DNA of 63,644 bases from Clostridiales bacterium (GCA_022768185.1 JALEMS010000061.1:1-63644); one strand, 5' to 3'. Shown: positions 6,487-16,590, numbered from the stretch's first letter. Numbers and translations are program-made. The notes: generated from the sequence alone by a model not told the origin.

Positions 6487-9400
6487 TACATGGTGGGCGG
6501 GAAGAGCCGGACGGCGTCGGGCGTCTGGACGGCGCCGTTTTTCACCTCGAGGCGGTGCTCGCGGCCTTCTGCGTCGGTGAGGATGACGGCGTAGCTCTGC
6601 AGACAGGACGGACAGAGCTTGGCCATGCCGTTCTGCAGGCGCAGACCCAGCACATCCTCAAGTCCCGTGCGCCAGAGCCAGCCGGCGCTGCCGGTGTACC
6701 AGCTCCAGCCGGCCGCGCCGGCGCAGCCGTCCGCGGTGGTGACGTCGGCTGCGGCGGCGTACGGCTCCGCGCCGTAGCGCAGCGCGTCCGGACCGGGGGG
6801 CAGCAGGGCGTAAAACAGACGCAGTCCGTCCTTTGTGCGGCCCTCGCGCAGCAGTGCGCGCGCCAGCCAGACGGCCCCGTGCGTATACTGCCCGCCGTTT
6901 TCGCGGAAGCCTGCGCCGTAGCTGGTGAGATAGCCCGGAGAGCGGGTCTCACCCGTGAAGGGCGGGTCAAAGAGCCGGAGCAGGCCGCTCTCCTCATCGA
7001 AGAGCAGGCGCAGCGCCGTATCCAGCGCCGCCTGCCGGCGCTCCGGCGGCACGTCGGCGGGGCAGAGCGTCAGGGCCGCCTGTGCGATGGCGTCGATCCG
7101 GCAGGCGTCGCCGTCCCGGCCGCCGATGGGCGTGCCGTCGTCAAAGAAGGCGCGCAGGCAGCGATCCCCGTCCCAGCAGGCGGCCGCCGCAGCGGCAAAG
7201 CGGCAGGCGGCGTCCGCCAGCGCGTCGTCCTCGCCGGTCAGCGCAAGAAAGCGCCGCGCCGTGCAGGCAAAAAACCACGCCAGCCACACGCTCTCGCCGC
7301 CGCCGTCGCCGCCGACGGCGGAAAAGCCGTCGTTCCAGTCGCACGAGCCGATGTGCGGCAGGCCGTGCGCGCCTGTGCCGCGGCGCACGGTGCAGTGCAG
7401 CGCCCGGCGGCAGTGCTCGGTCACGGTCAGAACCGGGCCGTCCTCCGGCGGCGCTTCAAAGCGCTCGCGCTCGTCCGGCTGCAGCGGCATGCCGCCGAGA
7501 CAGGGCCGCTCCTCGTCTAAAATGCCGCGGTCGCCGGTGGCCTCCACGTATTCGCACACGGCCCACGGCAGCCACAGCAGATCGTCCGAGCAGCGCGTGC
7601 GCACGCCGGCGCCCGTCTCCGGGTGCCACCAGTGCTGCACGTCGCCTTCGGAAAACTGCCGCGTGCAGCACAGCAGGATGTGCGCGCGCGTGCCCGCCGC
7701 GTCCAGCGGCAGCAGATTCACCGCGTCCTGCAGCTGGTCACGGAAGCCGATGGCCCCGCCGCACTGATACAGCGAGCAGCGCGCCAGCATCCGGCAGGCC
7801 AGCGCCTGATACGGCAGCCAGCCGCTCAGCAGCCGGTCGAGCCGCGCATTTCCCGTCTCCGTGCGGATGCGGCAGACGCGCGCGCGCCAGTGCGCCCTCG
7901 TCTCGTCCAGCGCGGCGCGGGCTTCGTCCGGATCGGCCAGACGGGCGAGCGTCTCGGGAGAATCGGCTCCGCACACCAGCGCAAACGGGCCGCGCACCGT
8001 CCACACCCCGGCAAGGCACGGCGTGCCGCCCGTGCCGTATGCGCCGTCATACGCCCGCAGCGCCGCCGAGCGGCCGCAGCAGGTGAAGCCCTCGGGCGTG
8101 CATGTTCCCAGCGCATACAGCTGCGCGGGAAACGGCGCGCGCACGTTCCGGGCGGAAAACACGCCGTCCCGGCAGGCGGTCTCGGCCTGCTCTGCGTCCC
8201 GCGCGTTCGGCGCCAGCTGCAGCGCCAGCCGCCAGTGCAGGCGTATGGGTGCGGGCGGCTCGACGAGCAGCACGCGCGCCGCCGCCTCCGGCGGAACGAA
8301 GGCGTGCGTCACCAGCGCGCCGGCGTCCGTCTGCCGCTCCCAGCGTGCCCAGCCGGGGCCAAACGTGACGCGGCACGGCCCGGACGCCGGCGCGGCAAAC
8401 AGCGGCACGAACGCACCGTCCGCTTCCGCCTCCAGCGTCTCCGGCCCGGCGATCGCCAGCGGGTCGCCCTGCCAGGGACTGACCGGACACTCGCGCGCGC
8501 TGCGGTACCACATGCTCCCGCAGCCCGTGTCGGCGGCAAGGTAGCCGAACGCGCCGTTGGTCAGCGGCAGCTGCCAGGCGCGCGGCGGCAGAGCGGGGGC
8601 CGTGTCAAAGCCGAAGCTGCCGTCGTCGCTCCAGCGGCAGGACGGCAGCGCGTCCGGGGCCGGCGCGGGAAAGCGCGGCGCGTCCGCCTGCACGCCCGGC
8701 TCGTGCCTGTGCGCCGAGGGCTGCGCCGCCTGCGGCGGCTCGTGCGCGTCGGCGGCGTCCCACAGCGCCTGCGCGCCGGGACCGTCGGCCACGTGCACGC
8801 CGCCGGGGCGGCCGAGCAGCTGCTCGCGCTGCAGCCGCTGCAGCCCGCGCTCGACGGCCTGCCGCGCCGGACGGAGATAGGCCCCGCCCTCGTCGGTGCA
8901 AAAGACCAGATCATACGCCAGCCCGCAGTCAGTCAGCAGCGCGTGCCGCCGCAGCAGGGCGCAGACGAAGTCCCCATCCGGCTCGTCCGTCAGTTGCGTG
9001 CAGACGACGGGCAGATCGCCTGACACGCCGAAGCGCCAGAGGGCCTGCCGCGGCACGCCCGGCGCGCTGCGGGGCCGCCGCGTGAAAAACAGCAGGCGCG
9101 CCGCCGTCTGCATGGCGCCCTCCGTCTCCGCCGCGTCCATCCCCAGAAGCGCCGCGCACGCCGACGGCAGCGCCGCGCGCTGCTCGTCTCCGGCGGCCAG
9201 CAGCTGCCGCGCACCGGCGCATGCCTCGTCGGCACTGCGCCCGAGGCACAGGGCAAAGCACACCTGCGCCGGCTGTCCGGCGCGCAGCGTCAGCGCCGTG
9301 CGCGCGCAGACCAGCGCGTCGCCCGCCGTGCATGCGGCCGGAATGGGGGCCGCCGCCCGGGGCGAGACGGCGGCGCGGCCCGCCGTGACATGCATGGGGC

Positions 9401-12400
9401 GGCTGCAGGCGAGCGCCATCCACGTCTCCGGCACGCCGCCGCGCGCCAGCCGCCGGATGAGCAGCATGCCGTCCCTCTGCACGGCCTCCAGTCCCAGCCG
9501 CCAGTAGGCCGGGTGGCTGCGCGCATCCTCCGGCGGGGCGAGCACCGGCTCGAAGACAAGGCAGAGGGACGCCTCGCCTCCCTCGCCGTCGCGCAGCGTG
9601 ACGGTGCGCAGCTCTCCGGCAGCCTGCGCCGGAATGCAGATCGCCGTGCGGCACTGCAGCGTGCCGTGCTCGGTCTGGAACACGGCCTGCGAGCCGGACA
9701 GACTCCAGTGCCGCGCCGCGTTCGTCCCGTCCGCCGGCAGCAGCAGCTCCGGGGCTTCTCCGCGGCAGAGCCACAGCGCCGGCGTCCCGCCGAGCGTGGC
9801 GTCCCGGTAAACCGCCAGCGCGCCGAGCCGCGCGCGCGTCTGTCCCGTTTCGGAAACGGCCAGACCGTACGCCCCGTTGGAGAGCAGCGTTGCGGCGGGC
9901 GCTTCGAAATCGGCACCCGCCCCGGCGCGCGCCGGCTCGCCCGGCGTGCGGGCCGCGCGGGGCGCACCGGCCGACGGCGCGCCCCGCCGCAGCAGCGGCG
10001 CGCCCACCGGCACGCGCTCCTGCAGCAGCGGGCGGAAGGCGGTCATGCACGGCTCGGCCAGAAACCGGCGCACCATGCTGTTTTCGCACAGCCGGTTTGC
10101 CGCCGCGGTTATGCTCATGCCGAGGTGGTGCGCCATCACGCAGCGCACCGCCGTGCCCTCCGGCCCGCGTCGCCGCCCCGGGGTGAAGTCCGCCGCCTCC
10201 CAGAAGCCGTAAGGCCCAAGAAGGCCCGCACGCTGCAGTGCGCGCAGGTTCTTTACGGCGGCCTCCGGCTCCACGCACAGCGCCAGAAAGCTGCTGTACG
10301 GCGAGATGACCAGGTCGTCCTCCATCCCGCGCCGCAGCGCCAGCGCCGGGCAGCCGTGCGCCTTGTAGCGGTAGTTGAGCGCGGGGTCCAGCGCGGCGAA
10401 GGCGCTCTCGGAAATGCCCCACAGCCGCAGCCGCCCCGCCGTGCGCCGCTTCTGCACGAACAGACAGAATTTTGCGCTCTCAAACAGCAGGCTTCCGCGC
10501 TCAAGCGGCAAAAACAGCTCCGGCATGAGATATTCAAACATCGTGCCCGTCCACGACACCGTGCCGCGGTAGCCGCAGCAGGCCACCTGCGCCCGCGACA
10601 GCGCGCGCCAGCAGCGGCGCGGCACGTCCCCGCGCGCCACAGCCAGATATGCCGTCAGCCGCGCCTCGCTGGAGAGCAGGTCATACCAGCTTTCGGACAG
10701 CCGCCCCTTCTCTGCGTCGAAGCCGATGGAGAACAGCCGCCGCTGCGGATCGTACAGCCGCCCCAGCTCCATGCCGTCATACAGCGCGCGGGCCTGCCGG
10801 GCCAGCGCGTCGAAGCCGTATTCGGCCAGTCCCCCGGAGGCCGTCAGCAGGCAGGCGGCCAGGTTGCCGCTGTCGACGGTGGAGACGTAGGCCGGGCGCA
10901 GCGGGCACAGCCGCGCCGTGTCATACCAGTTGTAAAAATGCCCGTGCCAGCGTTCAAGGCGCGAGAGCGAGTCGAAAAAGCCCTCGAGCATGGGGCGCAC
11001 ACGCTCCGGCGTGGTCAGCCCGAGGTCGAGCGCGGCCAGCGCCGCCGTGAGAAACAGGCCCAGATTGGTGGGACTGGTGCGCCGCGCCAGTCCCACCGGC
11101 GGCTGCTCCTGCCAGTTGTCGGGGGGCAGAAAATGGTTTTCCGCGGTGACAAAGCGCTCGAAAAAGCGCCAGATTTCCCCGGCGCGCAGCAGCAGCAATC
11201 CACGCTCAGCCGGGCCGGGGAGCGGCGTGCCGCCCGGCGTGCGCTCGAGCAGCGGCAGCAGCCCCGGGGCAAGAATCCACGCCGCGCCAAGCGCCGCGCC
11301 CAGCCACGTGCCCCACACGATCAGCGCAACGCCCGTCGGGACGGCCGCCCACAGCAGCGAAAACGCCTCGCGCACCGAGCCGCCGCGCTCGGCCTGCGCG
11401 GCGGTCTGCCACTCGAGCAGGCCGCGGTGCGACACCGTCATGCGCCACAGCGCCGTGACGCACGCCGACAGGCACGTCCATGCCTCCGCCGGCAGCAGCC
11501 ACAGCCGCAGCGCCGACCAGGCCAGGGCCCCGCGCACGCCCCAAAGCACGCCCGCGTGGTGCTTTTCGCGGCCCGGCTCGCGCCGCAGCGCATGCGCCGC
11601 CAGCCCCGTCAGCAGCCGGGCCGCCAGCGCCAGGAACGCCGCCGCCGCCGCGGCAGCCGACGCCGCCGACGGGGCCAGCAGGCCCCATAAGAGCGCGGCG
11701 AAGCACGCCGGCGGCAGCAGGCTGCGCCGCAGGCTGTCAAACAGCTTCCAGCGCTCGAGCGGCTCCGGCACGCGCTTTTTACCGAACAGCCACGGGGCGT
11801 TCTGCCAGTCGCCGCGCGTCCAGCGGTGCATGCGCCGGAAGTAGGCTGCCGGGCGCTGGGGGAAGCCGTCGGTCAGCTCCACGTCGCCGACGAAGCCCGC
11901 GTGCAGAAACGCGCCCTCCAGCGCGTCGTGCGAGAGCACGCGGTTTTCCGGAAAGCGCCCCTCCAGACACGTGAGAAAGGCCCGCACGTCGATCAGGCCC
12001 TTGCCCGCAAAGCCGCCGCGTCCGAACAGATCCATGTACACCTCGCCGCAGGCCGAGCCGTAGGGGTCGACGCCGCCTACGCCCGCATGCACGCGCGCAA
12101 ACGCGCTGCCGCAGGCGGACGACAGCTCCACCCCGATCCGCGGGGCCAGCACGCCGAAGCCGCGGCGTACCGTGCGCCGCTTGTGGTCGATCACCGGGCG
12201 GTTGAGCGGGTGGAGCATCGTGCCGATCAGCTCGCGTGCCGCGCCGGGGACCAGGCGCGTGTCCGCGTCGAGGCAGAGCAGAAAGCGCGTGCCGGTCAGC
12301 GCGGCCTCATCGCCGCTGCGGCAGACGAGCGGGGATTCCCGCCCGGCCAGACACAGGACCAGCGCCTCGATCGCGCCGCGCTTGCGCTCGCGGCCCATCC

Positions 12401-13727
12401 AGCGGCGGTCGGCGGCGCTGTAGGTGCGCGGACGGGTGAACAGATAAAAGCCGCCGCCGTATTTGGCGTTCAGACCGTCCACCGCGGCCTGCGCGGCGGC
12501 GATGCGCGCCTCGCCCTCCGGCAGCGCTTCCTCCGCCGTGTCCGGCAGGTCGGCCAGCAGGGCAAAGCGCAGATTTTCCCCGCAGTCGCGGTTGCACAGG
12601 CGAAACTCCTCCAGCCGCCGTGCCAGGGCCGGGCCGGCCTTTTCATCCGTCAGCAGGCAGCTGACGGCGCACAGCGTCCGCCCCCGGTCCGGCACGCCGT
12701 CTTCCAGCGCCATGCGCGGCAGCCGCGCCGGGGGGACGAGCCGCAAAATCAGGAAGTCCACCAGCTCCCGCACCAGCTCCGAGGCCGGCAGCAGCAGCGC
12801 CAGCGCACACACCGCGCTGTGCGTGGCGAACCCGCCCAGCAGCGCCAAAAACAGCGTTGCCACCACGTTTGCCGCCACATACAGCCCGCCCCGCCGCACA
12901 CGCGCGGGCCGCCCGAGCGGCTGGCAGAACAAAAACCAACCCACGTGCCGTGCCGCGCCCTCTCCCTCTCGTGCCAGGCGCAGCACGCGCCGCGCCGCCC
13001 GGTGCTCGGAGATACCGGCGCGGCGTGCCAGGCGCTCGAGCCGGCGCAGATAATCCTGCCGTGTCTGCCGGTCCATGCGCGCATAGACGCCGGCGGGGTC
13101 GCCGCGCAGAATGCGCTCGGCGCGGTCGACCCGTTCGAGCAGCGCGCCGAGATCAAGCGTGCCCAGCAGCCGCAGCGACGTGAACACTGCGGCAAACAGT
13201 CCCTCCAGCGCCGGCTCGTCCGGCGTTTTCTCCGCCCGGCGGCACAGCGCGGCCAGCGCCTGCACCAGCGCGGCCCGCAGCCCCGCCGGAACGGCGTTCA
13301 GCTCCCGCCGCGAGAGCACCCGCGCGTTTTGACAGCCCTCGAGGAAGATGCGGCAGCGGATCGCCGTCACCTCGCCGCGTCCGACGCGCACCAGCTGCGC
13401 GCACAGCTGTGTCACCGCGCACCGTCCCCCGCAGGCCGGCAGGCGGCGCGCATGCTGCAGCGCCTGCGCAGCTGCCGCGCCCTCGCGCTGCGCCAGATAC
13501 CAGTTGTCCAGCAGCCACTGTGTCCACCCCGGCGCGCCGGGCAGTCCGCCCCAGCGCCGCGCCGTCTGTGTGTGCGCCGCCGCAATCCGCCGCAGCGCCT
13601 GCCGGGTGCGCGCGGCTTCCCGGCGCGCCGGAGCCGTGCCGCGCACCTGCATGGTGCGCGCCGTGTTTTCGGCAAATCGCGCCAGCTGCCCGGTCGGCAC
13701 CTCCGGCGCGTTCTGAAGATCTGTCAT
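6486..13727 (-). CDS. Cyclic beta-1,2-glucan synthase-like giant membrane protein
   Basis: A single 2413-residue frame. Known relatives (NdvB/ChvB, cyclic beta-1,2-glucan synthase) polymerise glucose from UDP-glucose, cyclise the chain and set its length. Membrane segments begin near residue 280. A GT84-type glycosyltransferase follows (about 330-650), with CLDADTRL near 480 and RMHRWTRGDWQ near 634. More membrane spans lie at about 660-830 and a glucoamylase-like domain (DPQRRLFSIGFD, ESWYDLLSSEARL) at about 860-1210. The rest is GH94-type phosphorylase-like sequence, with the catalytic-type CDWNDG near 2130. GGGAGGAGT precedes the ATG. Members in proteobacteria are about 2800 residues. In a Gram-positive without a periplasm the product would be extracellular or wall-associated; that role is inferred. 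Confidence 0.85.
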   Translation of the reverse strand: MTDLQNAPEVPTGQLARFAENTARTMQVRGTAPARREAARTRQALRRIAAAHTQTARRWGGLPGAPGWTQWLLDNWYLAQREGAAAAQALQHARRLPACGGRCAVTQLCAQLVRVGRGEVTAIRCRIFLEGCQNARVLSRRELNAVPAGLRAALVQALAALCRRAEKTPDEPALEGLFAAVFTSLRLLGTLDLGALLERVDRAERILRGDPAGVYARMDRQTRQDYLRRLERLARRAGISEHRAARRVLRLAREGEGAARHVGWFLFCQPLGRPARVRRGGLYVAANVVATLFLALLGGFATHSAVCALALLLPASELVRELVDFLILRLVPPARLPRMALEDGVPDRGRTLCAVSCLLTDEKAGPALARRLEEFRLCNRDCGENLRFALLADLPDTAEEALPEGEARIAAAQAAVDGLNAKYGGGFYLFTRPRTYSAADRRWMGRERKRGAIEALVLCLAGRESPLVCRSGDEAALTGTRFLLCLDADTRLVPGAARELIGTMLHPLNRPVIDHKRRTVRRGFGVLAPRIGVELSSACGSAFARVHAGVGGVDPYGSACGEVYMDLFGRGGFAGKGLIDVRAFLTCLEGRFPENRVLSHDALEGAFLHAGFVGDVELTDGFPQRPAAYFRRMHRWTRGDWQNAPWLFGKKRVPEPLERWKLFDSLRRSLLPPACFAALLWGLLAPSAASAAAAAAAFLALAARLLTGLAAHALRREPGREKHHAGVLWGVRGALAWSALRLWLLPAEAWTCLSACVTALWRMTVSHRGLLEWQTAAQAERGGSVREAFSLLWAAVPTGVALIVWGTWLGAALGAAWILAPGLLPLLERTPGGTPLPGPAERGLLLLRAGEIWRFFERFVTAENHFLPPDNWQEQPPVGLARRTSPTNLGLFLTAALAALDLGLTTPERVRPMLEGFFDSLSRLERWHGHFYNWYDTARLCPLRPAYVSTVDSGNLAACLLTASGGLAEYGFDALARQARALYDGMELGRLYDPQRRLFSIGFDAEKGRLSESWYDLLSSEARLTAYLAVARGDVPRRCWRALSRAQVACCGYRGTVSWTGTMFEYLMPELFLPLERGSLLFESAKFCLFVQKRRTAGRLRLWGISESAFAALDPALNYRYKAHGCPALALRRGMEDDLVISPYSSFLALCVEPEAAVKNLRALQRAGLLGPYGFWEAADFTPGRRRGPEGTAVRCVMAHHLGMSITAAANRLCENSMVRRFLAEPCMTAFRPLLQERVPVGAPLLRRGAPSAGAPRAARTPGEPARAGAGADFEAPAATLLSNGAYGLAVSETGQTRARLGALAVYRDATLGGTPALWLCRGEAPELLLPADGTNAARHWSLSGSQAVFQTEHGTLQCRTAICIPAQAAGELRTVTLRDGEGGEASLCLVFEPVLAPPEDARSHPAYWRLGLEAVQRDGMLLIRRLARGGVPETWMALACSRPMHVTAGRAAVSPRAAAPIPAACTAGDALVCARTALTLRAGQPAQVCFALCLGRSADEACAGARQLLAAGDEQRAALPSACAALLGMDAAETEGAMQTAARLLFFTRRPRSAPGVPRQALWRFGVSGDLPVVCTQLTDEPDGDFVCALLRRHALLTDCGLAYDLVFCTDEGGAYLRPARQAVERGLQRLQREQLLGRPGGVHVADGPGAQALWDAADAHEPPQAAQPSAHRHEPGVQADAPRFPAPAPDALPSCRWSDDGSFGFDTAPALPPRAWQLPLTNGAFGYLAADTGCGSMWYRSARECPVSPWQGDPLAIAGPETLEAEADGAFVPLFAAPASGPCRVTFGPGWARWERQTDAGALVTHAFVPPEAAARVLLVEPPAPIRLHWRLALQLAPNARDAEQAETACRDGVFSARNVRAPFPAQLYALGTCTPEGFTCCGRSAALRAYDGAYGTGGTPCLAGVWTVRGPFALVCGADSPETLARLADPDEARAALDETRAHWRARVCRIRTETGNARLDRLLSGWLPYQALACRMLARCSLYQCGGAIGFRDQLQDAVNLLPLDAAGTRAHILLCCTRQFSEGDVQHWWHPETGAGVRTRCSDDLLWLPWAVCEYVEATGDRGILDEERPCLGGMPLQPDERERFEAPPEDGPVLTVTEHCRRALHCTVRRGTGAHGLPHIGSCDWNDGFSAVGGDGGGESVWLAWFFACTARRFLALTGEDDALADAACRFAAAAAACWDGDRCLRAFFDDGTPIGGRDGDACRIDAIAQAALTLCPADVPPERRQAALDTALRLLFDEESGLLRLFDPPFTGETRSPGYLTSYGAGFRENGGQYTHGAVWLARALLREGRTKDGLRLFYALLPPGPDALRYGAEPYAAAADVTTADGCAGAAGWSWYTGSAGWLWRTGLEDVLGLRLQNGMAKLCPSCLQSYAVILTDAEGREHRLEVKNGAVQTPDAVRLFPPTM

Positions 13728-13824
13728 GAGGCATACTCCTCCCGCTGTTTCCTACGCAGAGATTGCCCGCTTTGCCCTGCGCTTAAACGCCGCGCGCCGC
13801 ACGCTTGAACGGGAGAAAAAACGC

Positions 13825-13851
13825 TTTACAAATGGAAAAAGGTGTGATAAT
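13825..13851 (+). promoter_or_regulatory. Candidate rpsO promoter
   Basis: TTTACA (13825-13830) is followed 15 bases later by GATAAT (13846-13851) with an upstream TG, or by an overlapping TAATCT at 17 bases. It lies directly before the structured leader. Confidence 0.45.
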
Positions 13852-13860
13852 CTTAATTGG

Positions 13861-13929
13861 ATTTTATCCCGTGCGCCAGGTTTCGGGGGTTCCTTTCCCC
13901 CTGCCACTTAGCCACCGGGAGATAAAAAT
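13861..13929 (+). promoter_or_regulatory. Structured rpsO leader RNA, probable S15 autoregulatory site
   Basis: ATTTTATCCCG (13861-13871) can pair with CGGGAGATAAAAAT (13916-13929), leaving an AG bulge. Inside it GGGGG (about 13885-13889) pairs with CCCCC (13897-13901). The outer stem reaches to within 20 bases of the start codon. Ribosomal protein S15 is known to regulate its own mRNA in several phyla through unrelated leader folds. The fold here suggests the same, but binding is not shown. Confidence 0.5.
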
Positions 13930-13948
13930 GCGGAAAGGAAAGCATACT

Positions 13949-14215
13949 ATGATCACCAAGGAACAGAAGTCCGTCGTCATCGAAGCCAACCACACCCATG
14001 AAAACGACACCGGCTCGCCGGAGGTCCAGGTCGCCATCCTCACCGAGCGCATCCGCCAGCTGACCGAGCACCTCAAGCAGCATCCCAACGACGACCACAG
14101 CCGTCTGGGCATGTACAAGATGGTCGGCAAGCGCCGCCGTCTGCTCGAGTATCTCGCCAAGAAGGACATCGAGCGTTACCGTGCGATCATCGCCAAGCTC
14201 GGCATCAGAAAGTGA
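13949..14215 (+). CDS. rpsO: 30S ribosomal protein S15
   Basis: An 88-residue protein starting [20 protein letters not shown], the normal S15 length. It contains the family features [30 protein letters not shown] and [14 protein letters not shown]15 binds 16S rRNA early in assembly of the small-subunit platform and contacts 23S rRNA. ATG at 13949 follows AAAGGAAAG. A longer upstream extension of the frame is not needed. A terminator hairpin separates it from pnp, the usual neighbour in many bacteria. Confidence 0.97.
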   Translation: MITKEQKSVVIEANHTHENDTGSPEVQVAILTERIRQLTEHLKQHPNDDHSRLGMYKMVGKRRRLLEYLAKKDIERYRAIIAKLGIRK

Positions 14216-14263
14216 TCGCCGAAGCACTGCGCCGCAGTGCGTTCCGAAGGGTATGAAGGTTTT

Positions 14264-14300
14264 TTCGCCGGGACAACCGAATCGTGTCCCGGCGAATTTT
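14264..14300 (+). terminator. Hairpin between rpsO and pnp
   Basis: TTCGCCGGGACA (14264-14275) pairs perfectly with TGTCCCGGCGAA (14285-14296), followed by TTTT. T-runs on both sides let it act in either direction. Some readthrough into pnp is expected. Confidence 0.75.
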
Positions 14301-14354
14301 CCTATTACCCGTTTTTCAGCCAAACCGTGACACACCTAAGAACCGGCAGGGTCA

Positions 14355-14422
14355 TTCAAGCCTTTAGCGTTTGAAAAAGCGCCGCCCGCAGCGACATTTT
14401 TTCAAGTGTTAAAGGCCTTGAA
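14355..14422 (+). promoter_or_regulatory. Long hairpin in the pnp leader
   Basis: TTCAAGCCTTTAGCGTTTGAAAAA (read as two arms of one stem) at 14355-14378 pairs with 14397-14422, which contains TTTTTTCAA and TTAAAGGCC. Only a few internal mismatches occur. In enterobacteria a pnp leader hairpin is cut by RNase III for autoregulation. The same kind of control is plausible here but inferred. Confidence 0.5.
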
Positions 14423-14451
14423 GCGCCCCGCTCACGAAAGGAGCAAAATAC

Positions 14452-16590
14452 ATGATCATCCATCATAAGCAGTTCCCCAACCGCAGGAGCTACGAAATCG
14501 AATTTGAAGGCCGCCCGCTCAGACTCGAGGTCGGCCACCTGGCCGAGCTGTGCAACGCCGCCGTGCTCGCCTCCTACGGCGAGACCACCGTGCTGTGCAC
14601 CGTCACCGCCTCCCCCCGTCCCAAGGACGGCATCGACTATTTCCCGCTGTCTGTGGATTTCAATGAAAAGCTGTACGCCGTCGGCCGCATCCCCGGCAGC
14701 TTTATGCGCCGCGAGGGCCGTCCGTCCCTGCCCGCCGTGCTGGCCAGCCGCATGATCGACCGCCCGATGCGCCCGCTGTTCCCGACCGACCTGCGCAACG
14801 ACGTGGTCGTCACCTGCGACGTGCTGAGCGTCGACCGCGACTGCTCCCCGGAGATCACCGCCATGATCGGCGCCTCCGCCGCCACGGCCATCTCCGACGT
14901 GCCCTGGGGCGGCCCCATCGCCGGCATCTCCCTGGGCTGGGACGGGGAGCGCTACCTCTTCAACCCCACCAAGGCCGAGCGCGAGCACAACCGCATGACC
15001 GTCACCGTCGCGGCCACCCACGCCAAGATCGTCATGATCGAGGCCGGCGGCGATCAGATTCCCGAGGACGTGATGTACGAGGGCATCGTGCAGGCGCACG
15101 CGCACCTGCAGCCCGTGCTCGATCTCATCGACCGTATGGTGCAGGAGATCGGCAAGCCCAAGTTCGAGTATGAGCACGCCGCGTTCGACGAGGCGCTGTT
15201 TGAACAGCTCGTCGCCAACGAGTTCGAGGGCATGCAGCACTGCATGGACACCGACGACAAGAACGTCCGCGAGGCCCGCGTCAACGAGTGGATCGACGCG
15301 ATGCGTGAAAAGTATGAGGCAGACCATCCCGACATGATGCAGTATATGGAGGAGATCCTCTACAAGCTGCAGAAGAAGGTCGTCAAGAAGTGGCTGCTCG
15401 AGGGCCACCGTGTCGACGGCCGTGCCATGAACGAGATCCGTCCGCTGTCTGCCGAGGTCGGCGTGCTGCCCCAGGTGCACGGCTCCGGCCTGTTCACCCG
15501 CGGCCAGACCCAGGTGCTCAGCGTCGCCACGCTCAACACCCTTGCCGCCTCCCAGAAGCTGGACACCATCTGGGAAGAGGAAGAAAAGCGCTTCATGCAT
15601 CATTATAACTTCCCGGCCTACTCCACCGGCGAGGCCCGCGCCAGCCGCAGCACCTCCCGCCGCGAATACGGCCACGGCGCACTGGCTGAAAAGGCCCTCG
15701 AGCCGGTCATTCCCACGGTGGAGGACTTCCCGTATGCCATCCGCGTCGTCTCCGAGGTGCTCTCCTCCAACGGCTCCACCTCCCAGGGCTCCATCTGCGG
15801 CTCCACGCTGGCGCTGATGGACGCGGGCGTGCCCATCAAGGCCCCCGTCGCCGGCATTTCCTGCGGCCTGATCCAGGACGGCGACAACTGGACCACCTTC
15901 ATTGATATCCAGGGCGTCGAGGACTTCCACGGTGAGATGGACTTCAAGGTGGCCGGCACGAAGACCGGCATCACCGCCATCCAGATGGACCTCAAGAACG
16001 ACGGCCTCAAGCATGAGATCATCAAGAACGCCTTCGAGATCACCCGTGAGGCCCGCCTGCAGATCCTCGACGAGATCATGCTGCCGTGCATCGCCGAGCC
16101 GCGCAAGGAGCTGGCTAAAACCGCGCCCAAGATGATCCAGATGAAGATCAACCCCGACAAGATCCGCGAGGTCATCGGCTCCGGCGGCAAGGTCATCCAG
16201 AAGATCTGCGCCGACACCGGCTGCAAGATCGACATCGACGACGACGGCAACATCTACATTGCCGCCGAGGACATCGAGGCCTGCCGCGCGGCCCGCACCA
16301 CCATCGAGGGCATCGTCTTCGAGCCGGAGGTCGGCGCGCTGTATTACGGCAAGGTCGTGCGCATCATCCCCATCGGCGCGTTTGTCGAGCTGGCCCCGGG
16401 CAAGGACGGCATGATCCACATCAAGGATCTGGAGTTCAAGCGCACCGAGAAGGTCGAGGACGTGCTCAACGTCGGCGACTACACCTGGGTCAAGGTCACG
16501 GAGATCGACGAACGCGGCCGCGTCAACCTCTCGCGCAAGGACGCGCTCAAGGAGCGCGGCGAGGACGGTCCGCGTCCCCCCAGACAGTAA
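14452..16590 (+). CDS. pnp: Polyribonucleotide nucleotidyltransferase (PNPase)
   Basis: A 712-residue protein matching PNPase throughout. Two RNase PH domains come first (about 10-140 and 320-545, with GSFMRREGRPS and FTRGQTQVLS), separated by an all-alpha linker. A KH domain follows (IREVIGSGGKVIQKI, about 565-620) and then an S1 domain (about 625-700). It degrades RNA 3' to 5' with phosphate in the cytoplasm. AAAGGAGCAAAATAC precedes the ATG. The leader contains a long hairpin that may serve autoregulation. Full length and no visible defects. Confidence 0.97.
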   Translation: MIIHHKQFPNRRSYEIEFEGRPLRLEVGHLAELCNAAVLASYGETTVLCTVTASPRPKDGIDYFPLSVDFNEKLYAVGRIPGSFMRREGRPSLPAVLASRMIDRPMRPLFPTDLRNDVVVTCDVLSVDRDCSPEITAMIGASAATAISDVPWGGPIAGISLGWDGERYLFNPTKAEREHNRMTVTVAATHAKIVMIEAGGDQIPEDVMYEGIVQAHAHLQPVLDLIDRMVQEIGKPKFEYEHAAFDEALFEQLVANEFEGMQHCMDTDDKNVREARVNEWIDAMREKYEADHPDMMQYMEEILYKLQKKVVKKWLLEGHRVDGRAMNEIRPLSAEVGVLPQVHGSGLFTRGQTQVLSVATLNTLAASQKLDTIWEEEEKRFMHHYNFPAYSTGEARASRSTSRREYGHGALAEKALEPVIPTVEDFPYAIRVVSEVLSSNGSTSQGSICGSTLALMDAGVPIKAPVAGISCGLIQDGDNWTTFIDIQGVEDFHGEMDFKVAGTKTGITAIQMDLKNDGLKHEIIKNAFEITREARLQILDEIMLPCIAEPRKELAKTAPKMIQMKINPDKIREVIGSGGKVIQKICADTGCKIDIDDDGNIYIAAEDIEACRAARTTIEGIVFEPEVGALYYGKVVRIIPIGAFVELAPGKDGMIHIKDLEFKRTEKVEDVLNVGDYTWVKVTEIDERGRVNLSRKDALKERGEDGPRPPRQ

